From JBBSIG01 sp038232215 (GTDB lineage: Bacteria; Actinomycetota; Thermoleophilia; Gaiellales; Gaiellaceae), in NCBI GenBank assembly GCA_038232215.1, contig JBBSIG010000118.1, forward strand, positions 1-7,885: 7,885 nucleotides of DNA. The letters are read 5' to 3'. Under the pieces are notes generated by a model. The model had not been told where the DNA came from, did no database searches, and saw nothing but the letters and a program-made list of their open reading frames with translations. Below, in pieces: positions 4,497 through 7,885 of this stretch (its first letter is position 1; the number at the start of each line of letters is the position of its first letter). The position numbers were made by a program, and so were the translations under genes.

Positions 4497-6545
4497 TCAG
4501 ACCCGGGCCTCCTCCCGCTCCTTCCTCGTCTCCTGGATCAGCCGCTGCGCGATGTGCGCCGGCACCTCCTCGTAGCGGAGGAAGTGCATGTGGTAGTCGC
4601 CGCGCCCGCCCGTGAGCGAGGTCAGGGTCTGCGCGTACGTGAGGATCTCGGCCATCGGCACCTCCGCGCGGATCGCCGTCATCCCGCCCTGCGGCTCCAT
4701 CCCGTGCAGCCGGCCGCGGCGGGAGTTGAGATCGCCGTTGACGGCGCCGACCGACTCGTCGGGGACGCTCACCTCCACCTCCATGATCGGCTCGAGCAGC
4801 ACGGGGTCGGCCTTCTCGTAGGCGGCCTTGAAGGCCATCGAGCCGGCGATCTTGAACGCCATCTCCGACGAGTCGACCGTGTGGTACGAGCCGTCGACGA
4901 GCTGCACGCGCACCCCCTGTACGGGCGCCCCGGCCAGCTCGCCGTGGATCATCGCCTCCTGGATGCCCTTGTCGACCGCCGGGCGGAAGCTCTGCGGAAT
5001 CACGCCGCCGACGATCTTGTCCACGAACTCGTAGCCGGTGTGGTCCTCGAGCGGCTCCACGAGGATGTGACAGTCGCCGAACTGCCCGCGCCCGCCGGTC
5101 TGCTTCTTGTACCTGCCCTGGGCGCGCGCCTGGCTCCGGATCGTCTCGAGGTACGGCACGCGCGGCTGGTGCAGCTCGACCTCGGTCCCGAAGCGGCGCT
5201 TCAGACGCTCCACCGCGACCTCGACGTGCATCTGCGAGAGCCCCGACAGGAGCTGCTCGCCGGTCTGCTGGTCGCGCCGGAGGACGAGCGTCGGATCCTC
5301 CTCGCTGAGCCGCCGGAGCGCGGTGGCCACCTTCTCCTCGTCGCCCTTCGCCTTCGGCGTCACGGCGAAGCTCATCACCGGCTCGGGGAAGCCGAGATCG
5401 GGGAGCTCGACCTCGCGGTCGGCGTCGAGGAGCAGGTCGCCCGTCATCGTCTCCTTCAGCTTGGCCACCGCTCCGATGTCGCCCGCCCCGAGCTCCTCGG
5501 CCTGCGAGTGCTCCTTCCCCTGCATGAGCAACAGGTGGCCCACCCGTTCCTTCGCGTGCGCCCGCGCGTTCACCACCGTCGAGTCGCCGGCGACCGTGCC
5601 GCTCAGGACGCGGAAGACGTTGATCCGGCCGGCGAAGGGATCCGCGATCGTCTTGAAGACGAAGACCGCCGTGCCCTCGCCGTCGGCCTCGACGGCCGCA
5701 GCCTTGTCGGCGGGCGAGCAGACGCCCTCCACGAGCAGGTCGAGCAGGGCCGTGGTGCCGAGGTTCTTCGAAGCGACGCCGCAGGCGACTGGGAAGAGCT
5801 CGCCGCGGGTGACGGCGTCCTTCAGCGCATGGGCGATCTCGTCGGTCGGGATCTCCTGGCCCTCGAGGGAGCGCTCCATCAGCCCCTCGTCCGTCTCGAC
5901 GACCGCGTCAAGGAGCTGTTCGTGCAGGCGGTCGACCTCGCCCTGCAGCTCGGGCGGGATCGGGGCCGACGCGCCCTCCCGCGCGCCGTCAGGGCTCGAG
6001 TAGGCCCGCATGTGCAGGAGGTCGACGACCCCGGTCAGCTCGTGCTCGCTCCCGATCGGGAGGTGCACGGCGACACAGCGGTCGGAGAGCTGCGAGCGGA
6101 TCGCCTCGAGGGTGCGGGCGAAGTCGGCGCGCTCCCGGTCGAGCATGTTCACGAAGAGCACGCGCGAGAGGCCGAGCTCGTCCGCCCGCTGCCAGACGCG
6201 GCTCGTCTGCACCTCGACGCCCATCACGCCGCTGAGGACGAAGAGGGCGCCCTCGACCACCCGCAGCGCCGCGATGCCGTCGCCCTGGAAGCCCGGGTCT
6301 CCCGGGGTGTCGATCAGGTTCAGCTTCGCCCCCTGCCACTCGAGGTGGCAGAGCGACGCCGACAGCGACATCCGCCGTTTGTGCTCCTCCTCGTCCCAGT
6401 CGGAGACCGTCGAGCCGGCCTCGACCGTGCCGAGCCGGTTGATCGCCCCGGACTGGAAGAGCATCGCCTCGACGAGCGAGGTCTTTCCCGTACCGCGGTG
6501 ACCGACGACGGCGACATTCCGGATCTGCGCGGGCTCGACTGGCAT
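4497..6545 (-). CDS. EF-G-like translational GTPase, FusA2/EF-G-2 type (682 aa)
   Basis: The protein has the full five-domain layout of EF-G: GTPase domain about 1-280, beta-barrel domain II about 290-375, domain III about 385-460 (SEEDPTL at 414-420), domain IV about 465-585 (GRYKKQTGGRGQFGD, HGELAGAPVQG, SSEMAFKIAG), and domain V about 585-675 (PIMEVEVSVPDESVGAVNGD). The P-loop is GHRGTGKT (15-22), unlike the AHIDAGKTT of classical EF-G and typical of the EF-G-like/FusA2 group. Switch II reads DTPGDPGF, with D83 where canonical EF-G has its catalytic His. The G4 motif is NMLD (133-136) instead of NKxD. GTP hydrolysis and ribosome action may therefore differ from housekeeping EF-G; members of this group are poorly understood. 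The ATG start has GAGGAGGGAG about 8 nt upstream. It follows the sigma factor gene on the same strand with a 70-bp gap. Confidence 0.93.
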   Translation of the reverse strand: MPVEPAQIRNVAVVGHRGTGKTSLVEAMLFQSGAINRLGTVEAGSTVSDWDEEEHKRRMSLSASLCHLEWQGAKLNLIDTPGDPGFQGDGIAALRVVEGALFVLSGVMGVEVQTSRVWQRADELGLSRVLFVNMLDRERADFARTLEAIRSQLSDRCVAVHLPIGSEHELTGVVDLLHMRAYSSPDGAREGASAPIPPELQGEVDRLHEQLLDAVVETDEGLMERSLEGQEIPTDEIAHALKDAVTRGELFPVACGVASKNLGTTALLDLLVEGVCSPADKAAAVEADGEGTAVFVFKTIADPFAGRINVFRVLSGTVAGDSTVVNARAHAKERVGHLLLMQGKEHSQAEELGAGDIGAVAKLKETMTGDLLLDADREVELPDLGFPEPVMSFAVTPKAKGDEEKVATALRRLSEEDPTLVLRRDQQTGEQLLSGLSQMHVEVAVERLKRRFGTEVELHQPRVPYLETIRSQARAQGRYKKQTGGRGQFGDCHILVEPLEDHTGYEFVDKIVGGVIPQSFRPAVDKGIQEAMIHGELAGAPVQGVRVQLVDGSYHTVDSSEMAFKIAGSMAFKAAYEKADPVLLEPIMEVEVSVPDESVGAVNGDLNSRRGRLHGMEPQGGMTAIRAEVPMAEILTYAQTLTSLTGGRGDYHMHFLRYEEVPAHIAQRLIQETRKEREEARV

Positions 6546-6583
6546 GCGTCTGACTCCCTCCTCGGCGCGTTTTCCCGATCTTA

Positions 6584-6602
6584 ACCGGCTTCGAAAGCCG
6601 GT
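6584..6602 (-). terminator. Hairpin between sigma factor and EF-G-like gene
   Basis: ACCGGCTT and AAGCCGGT are perfect 8-bp inverted arms around a 3-nt loop, 13 nt after the sigma factor stop. Only TTAAG-type sequence follows on the minus strand, with no U-tract, so it may terminate weakly, attenuate, or just stabilise the mRNA end. Confidence 0.4.
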
Positions 6603-6615
6603 CTCGGCGCCGAGA

Positions 6616-7404
6616 TCAGCTCTCGAAGGCGGCCGGCACCGCCGCGCCGCCGAGGCGGGACTTCAGCCGCAGGATGGCCTTGGTGTGGAGCTGCGAGATG
6701 CGCGACTCCGTCACGCCGAGCACCTCGCCGATCTCGCGCAGGGTCAGCTCCTCGTAGTAGTAGAGCGTGACCACGAGCTTCTCCCGCTCGGGCAGGCGCG
6801 AGATCGCCTCGCCGATCGCCTCCTTCTGCTCGACCTGGGCGAGGGCCGACTGCGGCTCGGGGCCCTGCGTGTCCTCGATCGTGTCGATCAGCGCGACCTG
6901 GTCGCCTCCGCTCGTGCTCACCGCCCAGAGCTCGTCGAGGGCGGCGATCGAGGAGCGGGAGATCTGAGACAGGCTCTCGTCGAGCTCTTCCTGCGTGATC
7001 CCGAGCTTGCCCGCGATCTCCTCGTCGGTGGGGGCCCGCATGAGCCGGCGCTCGAGCTCCGCGACCGCCCGCTCGATGTCGCGTGCCCGCGAGCGAACCG
7101 AGCGCGGCACCCAGTCGAGCGAGCGCAGCTCGTCGATGATCGAGCCCTTGATGCGCGCGATCGCGTACGTCTCGAACTTGACGTCGCGATCGGGGTCGTA
7201 ACGCTCGATCGCGCCGATCAGGCCGAGCAGGCCGTACGAGACGAGGTCGCCCTCGTCGACGTGCGCCGGCAAGCCGCTGCCGAGCCGTCCGGCCACGTAC
7301 TTCACGAGCGGCGCGTACGTCAGGATGAGCCGGTCGCGAAGCTTCTGGTCGCTCGGGTTGCGGCGGTAGACGCGCCACAGTGTCTGCGTGTCGTCGACGG
7401 CCAC
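6616..7404 (-). CDS. whiG: FliA/WhiG family RNA polymerase sigma factor (262 aa)
   Basis: This is a group 3 (sigma-28 type) sigma factor that directs RNA polymerase to motility- or development-type promoters. Region 2 spans about 20-110: LILTYAPLVKYVAGRLGSGL, DLVSYGLLGLIGAIERYDP, KFETYAIARIKGSIIDELRS, then the DWVPRSVR motif (97-104) typical of the FliA/WhiG group. Region 3 is about 108-160. Region 4 is about 197-251, with the helix-turn-helix TLREIGEVLGVTESRISQLH (221-240). The length is normal. The gene symbol follows the Streptomyces homologue; fliA would be equally defensible, and no flagellar or sporulation gene is visible here. The GTG start has no Shine-Dalgarno; a TATTCT box lies at the right distance for a leaderless mRNA beginning at the start codon. 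No anti-sigma gene is adjacent. Confidence 0.95.
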   Translation of the reverse strand: MAVDDTQTLWRVYRRNPSDQKLRDRLILTYAPLVKYVAGRLGSGLPAHVDEGDLVSYGLLGLIGAIERYDPDRDVKFETYAIARIKGSIIDELRSLDWVPRSVRSRARDIERAVAELERRLMRAPTDEEIAGKLGITQEELDESLSQISRSSIAALDELWAVSTSGGDQVALIDTIEDTQGPEPQSALAQVEQKEAIGEAISRLPEREKLVVTLYYYEELTLREIGEVLGVTESRISQLHTKAILRLKSRLGGAAVPAAFES

Positions 7405-7410
7405 GACTAG

Positions 7411-7416
7411 AGAATA
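7411..7416 (-). promoter_or_regulatory. Possible -10 box for a leaderless sigma factor mRNA
   Basis: The minus strand reads TATTCT, with its last base 7 nt from the first base of the GTG start, so transcription could begin at the start codon itself. No SD-like sequence is present between. The -35 region (GAGGAA) is not a match to TTGACA. Confidence 0.4.
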
Positions 7417-7437
7417 CGGGGTGGGGCTGCGGTTTCC

Positions 7438-7617
7438 TCAGGGCCGCGGGCGCAGAGCCCGCAGCGCGAGACCGCACATCCAGAGCGCGAGCGCGGCCGC
7501 CGCGAAGACGACCACCCAGACGCGCGCGCTGACGGCGGCCGCCGCGATCCCCGCGAACACGAGCGTCAGGAACAGAAAGAGCGCGCCGAGCGCGCGCCGC
7601 TGCGAGGACGCGGGCAC
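7438..7617 (-). CDS. Small two-helix membrane protein (59 aa)
   Basis: I do not recognise the family. A short basic N terminus (SSQRRALG) precedes two hydrophobic segments, roughly residues 10-30 (containing LFLFLTLVFAGIAAAAV) and 33-53 (containing VWVVVFAAAALALWMCGLAL), with a basic end RALRPRP. It is probably an inner-membrane hairpin. The GTG start at 7615-7617 lies 10 nt after the stop of the acidic gene; an alternative GTG at 7657-7659 would add 14 Arg-rich residues and overlap that gene. Neither has a clear Shine-Dalgarno. The gene is co-directional with the sigma factor, 33 nt upstream of it. Confidence 0.6.
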   Translation of the reverse strand: MPASSQRRALGALFLFLTLVFAGIAAAAVSARVWVVVFAAAALALWMCGLALRALRPRP

Positions 7618-7627
7618 GGCGCGGACT

Positions 7628-7759
7628 CTATTCGTCGTCCAGCGCCTCCTCGCGCTCACCCTCGTCGTCGCCGTACCCCTTGCCGACCTGCCGCTCGAGC
7701 AGCTCGTCGGTGGACTTGTCGCCCTCCTCGGGCGGTTGCTCCTGCTCGTGTTCGCTCAT
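7628..7759 (-). CDS. Small acidic protein (43 aa)
   Basis: This short reading frame encodes a very acidic protein: 18 of 43 residues are Asp or Glu. A more patterned central part, STDELLERQVGKGYGDDE (16-33), suggests a conserved core between disordered ends. No signal peptide or membrane segment is present. I do not recognise it. The ATG at 7757-7759 is preferred over an upstream start at 7846, which would run antisense through the tRNA-Trp. No Shine-Dalgarno is evident. It is the first gene of a possible unit with the membrane protein and perhaps the sigma factor, and diverges from tRNA-Trp across a 50-bp spacer. Confidence 0.6.
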   Translation of the reverse strand: MSEHEQEQPPEEGDKSTDELLERQVGKGYGDDEGEREEALDDE

Positions 7760-7788
7760 GCGCGGGAGGATGCCCGATCCGCCGCGAG

Positions 7789-7794
7789 TACAAT
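7789..7794 (+). promoter_or_regulatory. Probable -10 box for tRNA-Trp
   Basis: TACAAT matches the -10 consensus at five of six positions and ends 15 nt before the tRNA 5' end, giving a short 5' leader. No convincing -35 hexamer is seen. Confidence 0.5.
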
Positions 7795-7809
7795 CGTCCC
7801 CGCGAACCG

Positions 7810-7882
7810 AGGGGCGTAGCTCAACTGGCAGAGCACCGGTCTCCAAAACCGGGGGTTGCAGGTTCGAGTCCTGCCGCCCCTG
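7810..7882 (+). tRNA. tRNA-Trp (anticodon CCA)
   Basis: A full cloverleaf is visible: acceptor stem AGGGGCG/CGCCCCT, D arm with TAGCTCAACTGGCAGAGCA, anticodon stem CCGGT/ACCGG around loop CTCCAAA, and T arm with GGTTCGAGTCC. The anticodon CCA (7843-7845) reads UGG. The discriminator base is G, as expected for tRNA-Trp. CCA is not encoded; TGG follows. In many bacteria this tRNA precedes secE-nusG and ribosomal protein genes, which would lie beyond the window. Confidence 0.97.
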
Positions 7883-7885
7883 TGG

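Noticed and set aside
4312..4575. Plus-strand ORF crossing the end of the 58-aa gene and the hairpin
   Set aside because: It is out of frame with the well-supported 58-aa gene, runs through the hairpin and into the EF-G-like gene, and has shadow composition.
4554..6584. Long plus-strand open frame (676 codons) opposite the EF-G-like gene
   Set aside because: It is a shadow of a complete five-domain EF-G-like protein, with low-complexity composition and no motif.
7760..7846. Upstream extension of the acidic ORF to 72 codons
   Set aside because: It would translate the antisense of tRNA-Trp; the internal ATG at 7757-7759 is the sensible start.

Overview
The window is a very GC-rich (about 70%), gene-dense bacterial chromosome segment. 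Protein-level resemblance (FliA/WhiG-type sigma factor, EF-G-like GTPase, PadR paired with a small His/Cys-rich protein, GTG starts, leaderless-looking promoters) suggests an actinobacterium, probably of the Thermoleophilia type. That placement is inference from recognition, not from a search. No transposase, CRISPR array or rRNA is seen. The only hint of transfer is an unassigned open stretch at the left edge beside the 3' end of a tRNA.

Left part (1-1404). A tRNA-Gly(GCC) on the minus strand has its own -10 box and a U-rich terminator. Upstream of it, also on the minus strand, are two overlapping genes: a stand-alone NIF3/YqfO-insert (PII/CutA-like) domain protein and a compact type I RNase H. 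A 125-residue uncharacterised gene diverges from them on the plus strand.

Middle (1423-4476). A tight minus-strand operon encodes a four-cysteine (probable zinc) protein, a 71-residue DRR-motif protein and an NAD(P)+-dependent aldehyde dehydrogenase. Diverging from it are a PadR regulator and a 58-residue His/Cys-rich coiled-coil protein. The 88-bp divergent spacer holds a 21-bp perfect palindrome (7-bp arms), a good candidate PadR operator that could control both sides. A large 21-bp-stem hairpin separates this block from the next gene. This locus is the best candidate for an undescribed regulatory unit.

Right part (4497-7885). All on the minus strand: a small acidic protein, a small two-helix membrane protein, a FliA/WhiG sigma factor and an EF-G-like translational GTPase (FusA2 type) with non-canonical G motifs. 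A tRNA-Trp(CCA) diverges on the plus strand at the right edge. In many bacteria that tRNA precedes secE-nusG, but this cannot be seen here.
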